From Gautieria morchelliformis (lineage: Eukaryota > Basidiomycota > Agaricomycetes > Gomphales > Gomphaceae), in NCBI GenBank assembly GCA_015179125.1, contig WHVA01000152.1:62001-126000 (forward strand): 64,000 nucleotides of DNA. The letters are read 5' to 3'. A program made the position numbers and the translations under genes. The notes beneath the pieces are model-generated. The model saw nothing but the letters and a program-made list of their open reading frames with translations, made no database searches and had not been told where the DNA came from. Positions 53,380 through 63,930 of the stretch are shown piece after piece; the stretch's first letter is position 1, and the number at the start of each line of letters is the position of its first letter.

Positions 53380-53774
53380 TGTCAGGGTTCACGCATTTCC
53401 TTCCACAAGTTTCTATTTCCTTCCATGAGTTTCCGTCACCTTCCGTCAGTTTCCATAACCTTCCATCACCTTCTGTCACATTCCGTCACATGTCACCTTC
53501 CATCACTTTCTGTCACCTTCCGTAACCTTCTACAAGTTTCCGTCTCCCCTATTATGTAAGCCTTGCCAGCGCTATAAGACTGTAGCCCATGTGGTGGCGT
53601 TTCCTCAGCTTGATCTCTGAGGATACCCACTACACAGGCAAGTCCCCATGTATCTATCGTTGGTAGAGTTATAAACTGAGGATACCCACTACACAGTTGG
53701 TCATTGTCCTAGTATCGGCTCTTATCTCCTTGAGTATCTTTGGTTGTGGCTTCGTCATTAGTGTTGCCCTCACA
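53380..53774 (+). repeat. Gypsy-2 3' LTR
   Basis: 395 bp; longer than the left LTR by one extra ccttccgtca-type unit. It ends gccctcaca directly before the duplicated ctgcc. Confidence 0.92.
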
Positions 53775-53855
53775 CTGCCATTGTGGGTGCTCCGGTGCTA
53801 GATGCTGAGATATGCAGGCATCTCGGCGTCTACAATAGTCAACTGCAATCGGTGG

Positions 53856-53901
53856 TAAGATAGCGGACACCAGGAACCAGTGACCTTTATGTAAGCGAGC
53901 A
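53856..53901 (+). repeat. 46-bp direct repeat, left copy
   Basis: taagatagcggacaccagga...gcgagca; repeated at 54871-54916 with about five differences, all transitions. The pair brackets the RPN6/GH92/epoxide hydrolase fragment island. Confidence 0.8.
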
Positions 53902-54039
53902 CTTAGATCACGTGATGCGCCAAATCGAAAGACTTAGATCTCAATTTTTTGAAAAGTGTGCCAGAAATTTCAATTTTGATATAGAGAAGTGTAAATTTGT
54001 ATCTAATTACTATACTTGTGATTGACTTGGTGCTGAATG

Positions 54040-54418
54040 CGATGGAATCAGATCCTGTCACTTAAGCAGACTGAGAGATGGAACATCACGGACACCATTT
54101 CTCCGTCCGTGGGTTCACCAAGGGTTCAACTGCCTTATGGAAGTCCCAAAACGTCCCTGAAATGGTGTCAAGGGAAACAAATAGTCAAATTCTAGCTGTG
54201 TTACCTGGCCAGCCATGCAGTAACATTAATGGAACCACGTCTGTCCTATGACTCTTAACATGGATGAAATGAATGTCAACCTCCTCGCTGTCTTCAATAT
54301 TTAGCATTGCCTTCATACGGACAATATAGTTTGGCCACTGGTTGATTCTATGCTCAAGATCGTGGACTGGCCAGTCACCGGCTTGCATAGCAAGCTTTAG
54401 CTTTGAAAGCCATGGAAG
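54040..54418 (-). pseudogene. Epoxide hydrolase fragment (exons 1-3 part)
   Basis: Corresponds to 6585-6975 of the intact gene in the same orientation. It covers the end of exon 1 (INQWPNYIVRMKAMLNIEDS, HGWPGN), intron 1, exon 2 and the start of exon 3. It is cut at 54418 (mid exon 1) where GH92 sequence begins, and at 54040 inside exon 3. The remainder of the gene copy lies at 55710-56803 in the opposite orientation. Confidence 0.88.
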
Positions 54419-54494
54419 ATGGTACAGAAGTCAGCAGGATATACCCATGGTGGCAGGGGGGAAAACAAAACAAACCTCTGCTCGGAATGTATAC
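54419..54494 (-). pseudogene. GH92 mannosidase fragment (exon 6 end, intron, exon 7 start)
   Basis: Matches 10204-10280 of the intact GH92 gene (aaaacaaaacaaacctctgc, gtcagcaggatat), including the intron between exons 6 and 7. It is fused on both sides to other gene fragments. Confidence 0.85.
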
Positions 54495-54800
54495 ACCTGC
54501 CTTCACAATAATCTCTTAGCGCCTGTTCAAACTCTGCTAGACTCTGGTTCTGATGTGTGCGCGTGACAGTGCACATTGATTCGAATTCACACAGTTCTGC
54601 GTAGCGCACGGCCAGCTTGATGGAGAGAAGGGAGGGCAAGTCTTCCGGCTGTGGCGTGAAATGTGAGGATGTGGTGAGTGATACAATCATGGAAAACGAG
54701 ATCATACGAGATTTAACATAATTTTGCAGAGCATCATATACCTTAGTGCAGTGAGCCTCTGCATGTAGAGGGTCGGATGTGTGGTAGGCCTGTGTGTTGG
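54495..54800 (-). pseudogene. Fragment of proteasome regulatory subunit RPN6 (PSMD11)
   Basis: Two exon pieces on the minus strand: up to 54708 (LTALRYMMLCKIMLNL) and 54648-54495 (PEDLPSLLSIKLAVRYAELC, then THQNQSLAEFEQALRDY). They join through a 59-bp intron with GT-AG ends. These match the conserved centre of the 26S proteasome lid subunit Rpn6, which is essential elsewhere in the genome. Retained intron means DNA-level copying. Unlike the other two fragments, no parent copy is in this window. The piece lacks the PCI domain and cannot act as the subunit. Confidence 0.75.
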
Positions 54801-54870
54801 GAAGCAGTTTAGCAGAGCAAGAATCCATGAGGTGGAGGGTGACGCATTACTTTTGCTGCGCTTACATAAG

Positions 54871-54916
54871 TAAGATAGTGGACACCAGGAACCAGCAACC
54901 TTTACATAAGCGAGCA
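54871..54916 (+). repeat. 46-bp direct repeat, right copy
   Basis: taagatagtggacaccagga...gcgagca; see the copy at 53856-53901. Confidence 0.8.
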
Positions 54917-54939
54917 GGCCAGTAGCAGCCACCTTCCGA

Positions 54940-55306
54940 CATCATCAGTTCCACCCATATACATTAAGTTCTGACTTATTTGAGTCCTAAGAGTTTCTCT
55001 CAGTATGTCTAGTTCGAATTTGTAGGAAAGGGTTTAGCTAAATAATGCAGGGTAGCTAAATTATATACTCTTGAAATGCAGACTAAGAAAAAATTTCCAA
55101 TTACTTTATTTTGTGTTTTGGAACCGTTTGGGACACATTTTGTATTTTCCAACCACAACATTTGGCATGTCACATGACATGATTTGTCAGCTTTCTCAGT
55201 GCTCGGCCGTTGGCGCTCAGTGGCGGATGACCATTCTGGGAGGTCACGTGCCACATGACACAGCGAATTGGTCAAACATGGGCAGAGTCCCCTGCCCAGT
55301 AACATA
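54940..55306. other. No gene recognised
   Basis: Short unrelated open frames only. This stretch separates the fragment island from the MITE and has no counterpart in the left arm that I can see. Confidence 0.4.
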
Positions 55307-55309
55307 TTA

Positions 55310-55706
55310 CACTGCAGGCATATAAAGGTTTTCTTGTCTGAAAAACTGTTCAAAAAACTGTAAAGATATTCCAAATATTTTTAGTGTTTTTGATGTAAAA
55401 AAAACTACAATAAAATTTTGTGTTTTTATTAGAATTTGTTGAGCAAGAAAATTGTAAAAAAATTCAAAGTTTTTTCAGGGTTTTTATGGGTTTCTTTGTG
55501 TTTTCACAAAGAAACTTATAAAAAGACATAAAAAACCCTGCTAAAAATTTCAAACTTTTTTACAATTTTCTTGCTCAACAAATTCTGACAAAAACACAAA
55601 ATTATGTTAATTTTTTTTTACATTAAAAACACTAAAAAACTTTGGAATATCTTTACAGTTCTTTGAACAGTTTTTCAGACCAGAAAATTTTTATATGCCT
55701 CCAGTG
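55310..55706. mobile_element. 397-bp MITE with TTA target duplication
   Basis: Almost the entire length is one inverted repeat: arms of about 195 bp, starting CACTGCAGGCATATAAA and ending with its near complement TTTATATGCCTCCAGTG, match at close to 90 percent by eye. TTA is duplicated at 55307-55309 and 55707-55709. TTA target and long AT-rich arms fit a Tourist-like (PIF/Harbinger-driven) element. It sits exactly at a break point in the epoxide hydrolase copy. Confidence 0.88.
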
Positions 55707-55709
55707 TTA

Positions 55710-56803
55710 GTAGTTTGCATATTGTGTTGCCTTCTCTTCCTGGATATTTTCTTTCAACGTATCCCAATGTTATGATTGGTCACTCGTGGACTCTGCACGC
55801 CTACTTCACACCCTCATGACTGAGGTACTTGGATATACCCGTTATGCAGGACAGGGTGGAGACAGGGTACATTCTAAGGTAGCCTGTTATTGAAAACCTG
55901 TTTCCTTAAGGTTGCACGGCTCTCAGGGTAGTTATATTCTTAGAGTGATTGGGACCCTTTATCCATCACAGGCACCTGTGCTCCATTTCAACATGTTCCG
56001 GTGCCCTCCAGTACCCGGCGTTACCAGAAACTTTCACCACGCCTGAAAAAGGAGCACTACGGTATAATGAAGAATTTATGGAATCAGGGAGGGGCTACAA
56101 TGCCATTCAATCCACAAAGTGATCTCATCATCCATGCACTCCCCTGTTCTTCATCGTTGAAGAATTCTTCCCTTAGCCCTTTACTGTAGGACTGGCCATT
56201 TCCACCTCACCTGTTGCCCTCCTTGCTTACATTGGCGAGAAGATGTATGCGTGGTCAGATCCCACCACCCTCGATCAGGCAGATGTACTAGACACCATGG
56301 CACTGTATTATCTTACTCGGTGCTTTCCAACATCGGTCATGAGCTATCATCAAAGTAAGAAAGATCGAGATGAAATGACCTTGACCCAAAACAAGGATAA
56401 GTGGAAGGTAAGAAGCCAAATTGGGTTTACTCTTTTTGTGAGTCCTACATCAAAATAAATTAGTTTGTTGATTACTGATTCGATCATGTATATAGCCATA
56501 TGAGATTGGGTGAGTTTTTGTGTCCAGAGTCAAACCTAGGTCCTAACAGTCCTTGGTTGCAGGGTGTTACCATGGGCTTACATCAAGGCCGTTGGACCGC
56601 TGGTCTTTTACAAAGGTTCGCTTACATAATTCACCATATATCTCATTTTATCTACCTATGTCTAGAATGCTCCATAGGTGGGCACTTTCCTGCGCTGGAT
56701 AATCCTGATGGCCTTGTACAAGACCTTCACAAGTTCATAGGAAAAAATTGGCAGCTGGGGCTTAAAGAACTCGCCGTTGAGCGTTTAGGTGCAGAATTGT
56801 AAA
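55710..56803 (+). pseudogene. Epoxide hydrolase copy, exons 3-7, inactive
   Basis: Follows the intact gene (6585-5524) in reverse orientation. It carries most of exon 3 ending GGAGACAGG, so the Trp after the nucleophile Asp has become Arg. Exon 4 has small deletions and frame breaks (gtacccggcgttaccagaaa). Exon 5 is open (MYAWSDPTTLDQADVLDTMA), and exons 6 and 7 are present up to GGHFPALDNPDGLVQDLHKF. Introns are retained, so this is a DNA-level duplicate. Exons 1-2 are elsewhere (54.0-54.4 kb). Confidence 0.9.
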
Positions 56804-58135
56804 ACTGGAAATATCCATGAAGTAACAAAGGGGGGAAGGGGTTCTTTGCATGGAATATGCTTTGGATTATGTATACAGAAGGTAGGTATGGGGCATGGTG
56901 TACATTGAACGTGGTTTGAATGTAGAATATCTGGCAACATATTCCAAGATATGGCTTTAGCTTTTCTTACGAGACATCGGTGATGCATGATGCACTTGGC
57001 ATCTAATACAATGTATCTGATTCATTCGATACTACATTCTTACATAGATAGGGCTGATCATCACAAGATCTTTCTTCCCCCTTTCATGCGTTGTGTCGGG
57101 ATGTATTTCTCCAGGCCTGTAAACCCAAATTACTCTCTCAGGCAACGAGAGCAAAATCTATGCAAGACATCTAGCAGACACCTCTTTACAGAACCCTTGG
57201 AAGCAAGGAGACAGGTTGTTTGTTTGGTAATTGCGTGTCCGTCAACAAACTTATAATAACCTACTGAGACAAAAAGAGCACAGCAGATGATGAGAGTAAT
57301 TGGGCGGGTCACATCGGGTTTATCTTGTTTATAACGAGCAAGGTGGGTAGGTGGCGACTCTGGCGAGACATAGTACTGCATAATGTTTGAAGCTGCCAAC
57401 CGCAGATGGTCCAGTGTTCACGAAGGCGAGAGAGAGGGCAGGGTTCCTCGCTTGTGCATGAAATCAAATGTTGCAGTTTGTAAACTTCAACGAGCGTTTT
57501 GAAACAGCTCGAGATTGACCAAATGCTCCGGTCTTGACCGTCTACCTGAATTCTATAGCATTGCTTTCTTTGCTAGAAACTCTCATGTTGCCATCGCTAA
57601 CAATTAATCTGTCGCCCCAGCTAAGTTTAACCCCTCTGCTTGGATGTTCCATCAGTCATCATCGATGCCAGTGGCACAGCGCCACTAATGCCACCGCGCA
57701 GGGAGAAGGATGAAAACATCTGTCATAATACTCACACCCTGAATGCTGCAAAAGCACCAAAAGCGTTGGGAATGTCCATGGATTGCGCTTGCCATGCAAT
57801 GACATCTCACATCACCCGCAGAATATTGCGGTGGGATGCCTCTGTCACTCCATGGCTATATAATATTCAATGAACGTCCGACGCGGCGATGCTGCATGTT
57901 ATGTCATTACGTCCGTTTGCAAATGACCTGCCAGCTCATCCTTTGGCGTGTTCATCCGAGTCTTCAGTCAAGATTTAGTAAAGTTTACTAGCTAGAAAGT
58001 ACAATATTTAAGTCCATCAGGTGCGCATTCATTTTCGAGGTGATCTCACTTATGGCATTCTCCTTCAAGCGCTCCCAGAGTGCTGATCGCCATGATGTTG
58101 GATTCAAACTCCAAGAGCACTCTCAAAAACCAACA
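56804..58135 (+). repeat. Inverted duplicate of the 4.13-5.5 kb intergenic region
   Basis: Runs parallel to the left arm in reverse complement. For example tgctagaaactctcatg and tttagtaaagtttactagct recur in the same order relative to the epoxide hydrolase end, with many substitutions and small indels. No coding region. Confidence 0.8.
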
Positions 58136-58179
58136 AACTTCTGTATTAGGGTATAACTCTGCAAGTCTCAGCAGCACTA

Positions 58180-58474
58180 TTATGGACGCCATTCCTTGTA
58201 TATGTGCTCTCCCACTTTGGTTGCTATTCTTTATAATGTACTGAAGGCAATGTAGATGGACTTTTGGATTGGCCTTTTAAATGGCTTGGCCCAGGCATCA
58301 GTGTTCATGAATGTGGATATATCTGGACTTGTAGACTTGCAGCTCACCACTGGTCCATCTACAACAGCCAACAATACCTCTCAAGCTACCAATTCTAGCA
58401 ATGGCGGCAATGCTACTATCCCAATGCCACAAACAGTAGCACCACCACCGATAACACATCTCACGCAGCGCTAA
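58180..58474 (+). pseudogene. Fragment of the DUF7223-like gene
   Basis: Corresponds to about 1760-1480 of the intact gene: end of exon 9, intron 9 and the start of exon 10. It reads GLAQASVFMNVDISG...VDLQLTT and an Asn/Thr/Ser-rich stretch, then loses frame at IPMPQTVAPPPITHL. In the left arm this part lies 2.3 kb from the adjoining block (4.1 kb), so a deletion has brought them together. Confidence 0.88.
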
Positions 58475-58479
58475 CCCCT

Positions 58480-60900
58480 GTGAACCATGTATAACTTCAA
58501 AGCGGAGACTCGAGCTGCTTGCATGTTCTCTGCACCAGCCATGACAAAGGCCGATAGGATGGAGCTTGTCATGACTCGTTTATTTGTTGTATCCAGTAGC
58601 TCCATTTTCCTTTTCATCACTCCAATTCTATGTTCGCTCCATTCGCTCTTTGCCAAATTCACCGAATGGTTATTCGCTACTTGCATCATTCGCTAGTAGG
58701 CATGCCATCAAACACGATTGACATCCTTTACCCGGCTTGATGGTTCATCACTGGTCCCATCATCTTCTCAACTCAACCCCCTTTGGATGTTCCTATGGCC
58801 AGAATGCATTCATGGGACGTCCTACCTGTAGATCGTGTGGGATCAACCCAGCAGACCAAGAGTCCATGCAGGGTAACATGTATGCAGGTCTCAAGGCGTG
58901 TTTTCATACATAAGTACCTTTGTCCTCTTTCCCCCCGTCATTTCACATTCGCACTCCTCCTTATTTCTATTGTATGTGTTTCACCTATTTGTATCCTGAC
59001 TGCGCACCCCTATCCAACCCTGACTCACGATGGCCTCTTTCCTATTTGCTGATAACATATGAGCATTTGGTATAAGTAGTTTGCATTTGCATGTATATTC
59101 TGCAGTTCAATTATCATACGTCTATCTTGTGCAAAATTGACCTCACTGTGACTATCGTCTTGAGCCCTCTTCTATAGATTCCTATCTTCAACCAGAGGAG
59201 GACTTAAGCACCACTGGTGAGTTTTCCTACTTCACCCTCACTACCTTAGCCTTCATACTATTATCGGTGCTGTCAGCGAAGGGCTCCGAAGGAGCACCTT
59301 TGCCGATGAAAGGATTGTTGCTGTTTAACAACCTTTCCATGAGGCCTTGCACATTACATCATCAAGTGTAACAGGCTACTTCGCTACGACTGTAGATAGG
59401 GCGAGCTCTGTTTGGGCAGCCCTCTTACCTTCTAAACATTTATTGGTTCATCTTATTCGCCGAACGGCACACTTCTTCACACAAGCTATTCGGGCATTCG
59501 CTGTGTTCACTAATATATGATATTAACACCTAAAAACCAATCTTGACAGAGCTCAACGTTGCCCTCCTTCAGTGTCTTATGTTGCAGCTCATCCTCAAGG
59601 AAGATGCTGAGCTAGATGTTTACCTTGAAGATGCTGATTCCAAGACCGGCACAAGTTCAGATGAAGACATGGAATTGTGGTTAGAATCAGATGAGGTACT
59701 CAAGATGATGGCCAACCTCCACTCCAGATGTTTTCTGTTGCTGGCTTATATTTGAGCTCATGTTCATAGTGTTGTTTGTCACAGAGGTATGCAAAGGTTG
59801 TTTCCCTGGTGTTATGATCATGCCCCCCAACCATCTCCGCCACATCCAGAACACCTCCACACCACCTCCAACTCTATTCTGCATCCTCCACATCCCATGA
59901 CCTCAACCCCTTGTTCTTTAGTACCCTGATTGACTCTATTCATCAGTCCCTGTGCTTGGCCCTTAGCACAGCAAGGTACATTTCCGGATTTCCGATTGTT
60001 CCACTGTCTATTAGACTTACGCACCCTTTGTTCTTTGCCATTGTTCTTACTCTACCCTGCACCCCCTTGTAGTCCCCTTGTTCCATATTAGTTACTTACG
60101 CTGTATGTCTATCCGACTTCCGCTCCCTCTGGAATTTGCTTAGTACTACACCATTATGTTGTCTCAGCTCTTTGTATAAAAGCCTCTCATGTATGCTCGT
60201 TATTCTGCAATCAGATAATTGCCTTCGATACGTGATTTCCTTTGCTCTATCTCCTGTTCTTAGCACAGTGAGTTTTGCAAGACCTCTGTCTCTCTGCCTC
60301 TCATCTTCCACCTTCCAACTCTGTTTCCAACTCAAGTTCTGACTTCTCTTCAGTTCGATACTTTCTGACTTCCGACTCGTGATCCGAAATACTTAGCACG
60401 ATAGTTCATTGGGAGCGCAACATATAAGTTGAAGCTGCTGTCCTTTCTAGTTCCGACTTGTGAAAATATCGATACATAACATTGACAGACCAAAGGGCAT
60501 GTTTTTTCTGTCCGTGTTTATTCACATAGCAACTGAATATGTATCTACAGCATATGCTAGAAGAAACAGCTGTGTAAGTCTGCTCATGTATAATTTTATG
60601 TACAAGATTTGATCAACTGTGCACACCATTATATAGCAAGCTACAAATATTATTTGGTGAGATTGATCCACTTCCTGCTCAGTAATATTATCTATAGCAT
60701 ATTCAGAACAACATAGTGTTGGAGTTACAAGGCGTGACAGTACCGACGCGTATACAACCACCCACAGACGCGAGGTACTTGAGACGCACAGGCGGAGTTC
60801 GCACCTCTTTCCTCAGTCATATCACACATAACGTGAGACTGAGGTAAAGTGCTCTCGCATGATTCTTTTACACATATGTACTGATAGTCTTTGTACCTAG
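58480..60900. other. Mostly unrecognised sequence
   Basis: Several short frames occur, none with a recognised domain. One on the plus strand near 58790-58900 has a Cys pair in GRPTCRSCGINPADQ. Polypyrimidine, promoter-like stretches occur between 60100 and 60400 with recurrent tccgactt motifs. Nothing supports an RNA gene. Confidence 0.4.
59543..59755 (+). CDS. Small hypothetical frame, possible transposase N-terminus
   Basis: A 70-residue frame (ELNVALLQCLMLQLILKEDA...) with a hydrophobic helix, then an acidic stretch (TSSDEDMELWLESDEV). This resembles the N-terminal acidic leader of basidiomycete Harbinger transposases, but no DDE region follows. No function is assigned. Confidence 0.25.
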   Translation: MTELNVALLQCLMLQLILKEDAELDVYLEDADSKTGTSSDEDMELWLESDEVLKMMANLHSRCFLLLAYI

Positions 60901-61107
60901 ACCTGACCTTCGGTACAGACTCCTACACATAGCTCTATGTTTTGTCAACACTTCTGGTCCATAACCATTCAGATGCTTTTATACCCATGCAACTTCATGC
61001 AATGCATCCGGGCCTGTTGCCGCCTGTTCAAACCTTTGCCAATTTGCCTAGCTGCAATGCTATCTTTGTCTTTGCTCTGCTCCCCTTCTGTCAGGGACAC
61101 CCTGTTT

Positions 61108-61275
61108 TCCATTTCCAGTTCCGACACCACACCCAGTTCCGACTCCATTTCCAACTCCGCTTCCCATTCCGATTCCATCTCCGCCTCCGCTTTCGGAAAT
61201 GATTCCGCTCCTGGGAGAACTTCCACCAGTTCTGTTCGCCTTTCCAGTTCCACTCCAATTTCCGACTTCCACTCT
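61108..61275. repeat. Degenerate ttccga / ttccag minisatellite
   Basis: About twenty-five variants of a six-base unit (ttccga, ttccag, ctccgc). In one plus frame it reads as Ser-Asp-Ser repeats, and on the minus strand as Glu-Met-Glu-Ser repeats. Both are composition effects. Confidence 0.7.
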
Positions 61276-61446
61276 CGGAACAGTATCGGAAATCAAGCGA
61301 CTCGCGTAATAGGTGGCATCAAGGGTCGATCAAGGGTCAGGGAGGTCAGGAGGATGCAGGATTGATGGCGGGTGCCAAGTGTTGTCCCTGGCTGAGCAGC
61401 GTAGTATAATACGGGCTCACTGACATGGGGGGTCCTTAGACTTTTC

Positions 61447-61531
61447 TCTTTGGATTTCCCCTTGTCAGGTGAGAATCCCCTCTCTTGTATACCCTGTTCA
61501 TTTATACAGACTTTGGATTTCCCCTTGTCAG
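61447..61531. repeat. Short direct repeat ctttggatttccccttgtca
   Basis: A 21-bp copy near 61447 recurs near 61510, spaced 63 bp apart. No further units. Confidence 0.6.
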
Positions 61532-61559
61532 TTGTGTGGTAGTGTGATCTCCACAACCA

Positions 61560-63060
61560 GCCAGGGTTGCCCTTACACCTCCAGTGTCTGTAGCATAAAG
61601 AATGAACTGTATTGACATATGGTTAGGTCAATGTGATGTGAGTAGATAGAATACAAACTGTCGTGAGGACATAACAGCTACGGGCTTAATTCTCACTTGA
61701 TCTATTCCCCGACCTCATGAATATATCTTACGACTCATGATGTCCCTTATAATGACTTAACAACTACCTGATCACCTCCCATATTCAAGTCCGTTCCAAG
61801 CACCCCAACGCACACATACACACCCGAGCACCCAAGCCAACAAGTTCTTCACCAAGTACAAGTTGAGACCACACCTGAGTCCACACTTACACATGACAAG
61901 TCGAGCTGAGGTATGAGAATCACACACATACAAGTAACCATGTACTCCGAACACACCGAGTCAAGTCACACACCCATCCCATCTCACGACACCTTCACTC
62001 CAGCACCCACACGTCGAGTCTATCATTCCTATTCAGTATTGCCTACCCTGCACCCTATCCACCACGACGAACATTGAGCAAACACCTCTTACCCTGGGTA
62101 CAGGACAAATTGAATATGCGAGCCATGAAGCAGCTATTTGGTACTGGCGACATATATACATTATTCACTCGTACAATTCCATGCTCATACATCTGAGCTC
62201 ATTGTGACCCCTATTCAAACGAGTATAAGCAGATCCCCATGTACCACTGAATAACAATGAACCTTTTGACATTTCTTTGACTTCGGGCCACCAAGTCTAC
62301 CTTTGAGTTATTTCCCTCTCTTGCGTCATATATCGAACTCGGCCTCGAGTCAAAGGCCACATCTACATTACATTCAAAACTCTTATTCTCTGTCACAAAC
62401 TTGATATGGCAAGGGTGACCTTGGTAAGGATTAATACGACCATGGGAGTAGCTGTTGTGACAGGATCAGCACATTTGTGCTTCTTCAGGCTTATTCCACA
62501 GCCTCAGGAGGGAATGTGGCAGCTCTGAAGGTGGTGTAGCAGATGGCACCAGTCTTTAGAGCTCCATGAGGTGTGCCGGCCAAAATCCAAATCCAAAACA
62601 ATGCAACTTTTCCAAATCACCAGAGGCACTTTGGGAATTCAGGTCAGTTTTGGGCATGAAATCCCTTCTCAAATACCCATCGAAACATCTACTCTGATAA
62701 GCCCTATTAATTGTGACAGAGTGCAATGGTGTATCACCAGATCTCCTCGTGTGGTGACAAAACTGGCCGCTTTAGCCTCACCCATGAGGAAGCCATAATA
62801 CTGTTGTAGGCATGAGATTAAGTATTGTCTGTGTAAATGCAGAAATACAGTGTTGGAGATTTCTACAATTATAGAATGTAATAACAAAGAGTGGTGTATT
62901 TTGAATATCACTCAATAACCCACACAGATGTTTTTACTACTCAGCGCATTTGTTTTGTATATATTTATGTTGTCCATAACCATACCTAATGAATCAAAGG
63001 TTCATTTTCCACAGACTGCATTACATAGATGACAATGCAGGGGCTAGATTGAAACATACA
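61560..63060. other. No gene recognised
   Basis: Short frames without recognisable domains. cgagtca / gagtcaagtc motifs recur near 61890-62020 as in the insert at 21507-21932, suggesting decayed repeat sequence. Confidence 0.4.
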
Positions 63061-63900
63061 TCACTGGAATATAGGCTTGATTGTTGATCTGTTTATATAA
63101 GTGAAGGATATCCGCTTCAACATTTGATTGCCCTTGGTTATTTCAACCGTCCTGTAAGGGTTCAATGTGTAGAGATCGGCTGGGACCTTGCATTCTGGAA
63201 GGCTACCAAGGGTAGGAATTTCCATGCGTGGCTCCTCGCCAATCATGCCGACATCATAGACAGTGAGCCCTGTGACCAGGACACGTATGTCATTGTGGTC
63301 AATAAAGTCAAGGATGAACAGTCCGAGATAACCAGGGCTAGGATAGAGACGTCCTCTAAGGTATGGCGTGCAATCAAACACAGTTGACAGATGCTTCTCA
63401 GGTGTATAGTCCTGAAATGGGAGTAAGATCTAACAGAAGGAGGGGCCTAGAAACAGGCTAGAGCCGACGAACCGCCAATTTGATAATTGGAATGCCTAAG
63501 GCCCTAGCCCTTCTTCATTTTTCTTGCCAAGCTCTGCGACACAGACTGCAAACTCTGCTGGGTCGGTGAAGTGTCGATATTTGGTTTGAAATGGCCTGGT
63601 GGTGGCTGTAAGAATGCCCCTAGGTGGGCTAGGATAGAAAACTCGTCTAAGGCATGGCATGCAACCAAACATGGTCGACGGAGGCCTCTCAGGATTCTCA
63701 GGTGTATAGTGCTGAAATGGGAGTAAGATCTAATGGAAGGAGGGGTCTAGAAGCAGGCTAGAGCCGACGAACCTCAAAATCGTTAATTGGATCTCCTAAG
63801 GCCCTTGGCCCTTCTGCATTTTCCATGCCAGGCTCTAAAACACCGAGGTCAACTGGGTCGGTGAAGTGTTGATATTCGGTTTGAGACGACATGGCGGTTG
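63061..63900 (-). CDS. Hypothetical gene with an internal tandem duplication
   Basis: On the minus strand an exon starts after an acceptor near 63388 (ttactcccatttcag) and reads DYTPEKHLSTVFDCTPYLRG, then YPSPGYLGLFILDFIDHNDI, to a stop at 63061. The 291 bp to the left repeats the same acceptor and exon start as a diverged copy (HYTPENPERPPSTMFGCMPC). Preceding each is a short block, QTKYRHFTDPAEFAVCVAEL in one and MSSQTEYQHFTDPVDLGVLE near 63892 in the other. This looks like a two-exon gene whose 5' part was duplicated in tandem. I do not recognise the family, and the exact 5' exons cannot be fixed. Confidence 0.4.
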
Positions 63901-63930
63901 GCTGCGAGAACGCCCCTAGCTTGGCCCCTA
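63335..63930. repeat. Tandem duplication, period about 291 bp
   Basis: gggctaggatag marks the unit starts at 63335 and 63626. Shared blocks include tgaaatgggagtaagatcta, ggctagagccgacgaacc and gggtcggtgaagtgt. The units differ by roughly 15 percent, including indels. Confidence 0.85.

Larger units (their letters stand above)
41957..53774 (+). mobile_element. Chromodomain Ty3/Gypsy element with nested Copia (Gypsy-2)
   Basis: LTRs lie at 41957-42341 and 53380-53774, and the element is flanked by 5-bp duplications ctgcc (41952-41956 and 53775-53779). Between them are gag, protease, reverse transcriptase, RNase H, integrase, chromodomain and an extra frame. A complete Copia element (47032-52278) interrupts the integrase end. 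Without it the element is about 6.57 kb. The two LTRs differ by a 10-bp indel and a small number of substitutions. Damage is light: four TGA codons, a frameshift at the gag start and one in a C-run at about 52320. The chromodomain together with a self-complementary primer site suggests the Tf1/sushi branch. Confidence 0.92.

Noticed and set aside
54397-54828. 143-codon frame as a real gene
   Set aside because: It crosses introns of three different gene fragments, so it is a chimera without a coherent domain.
60969-61253. Minus-strand frame with Glu-Met-Glu-Ser repeats
   Set aside because: Produced by the six-base ttccga minisatellite; no start context or flanking domain.
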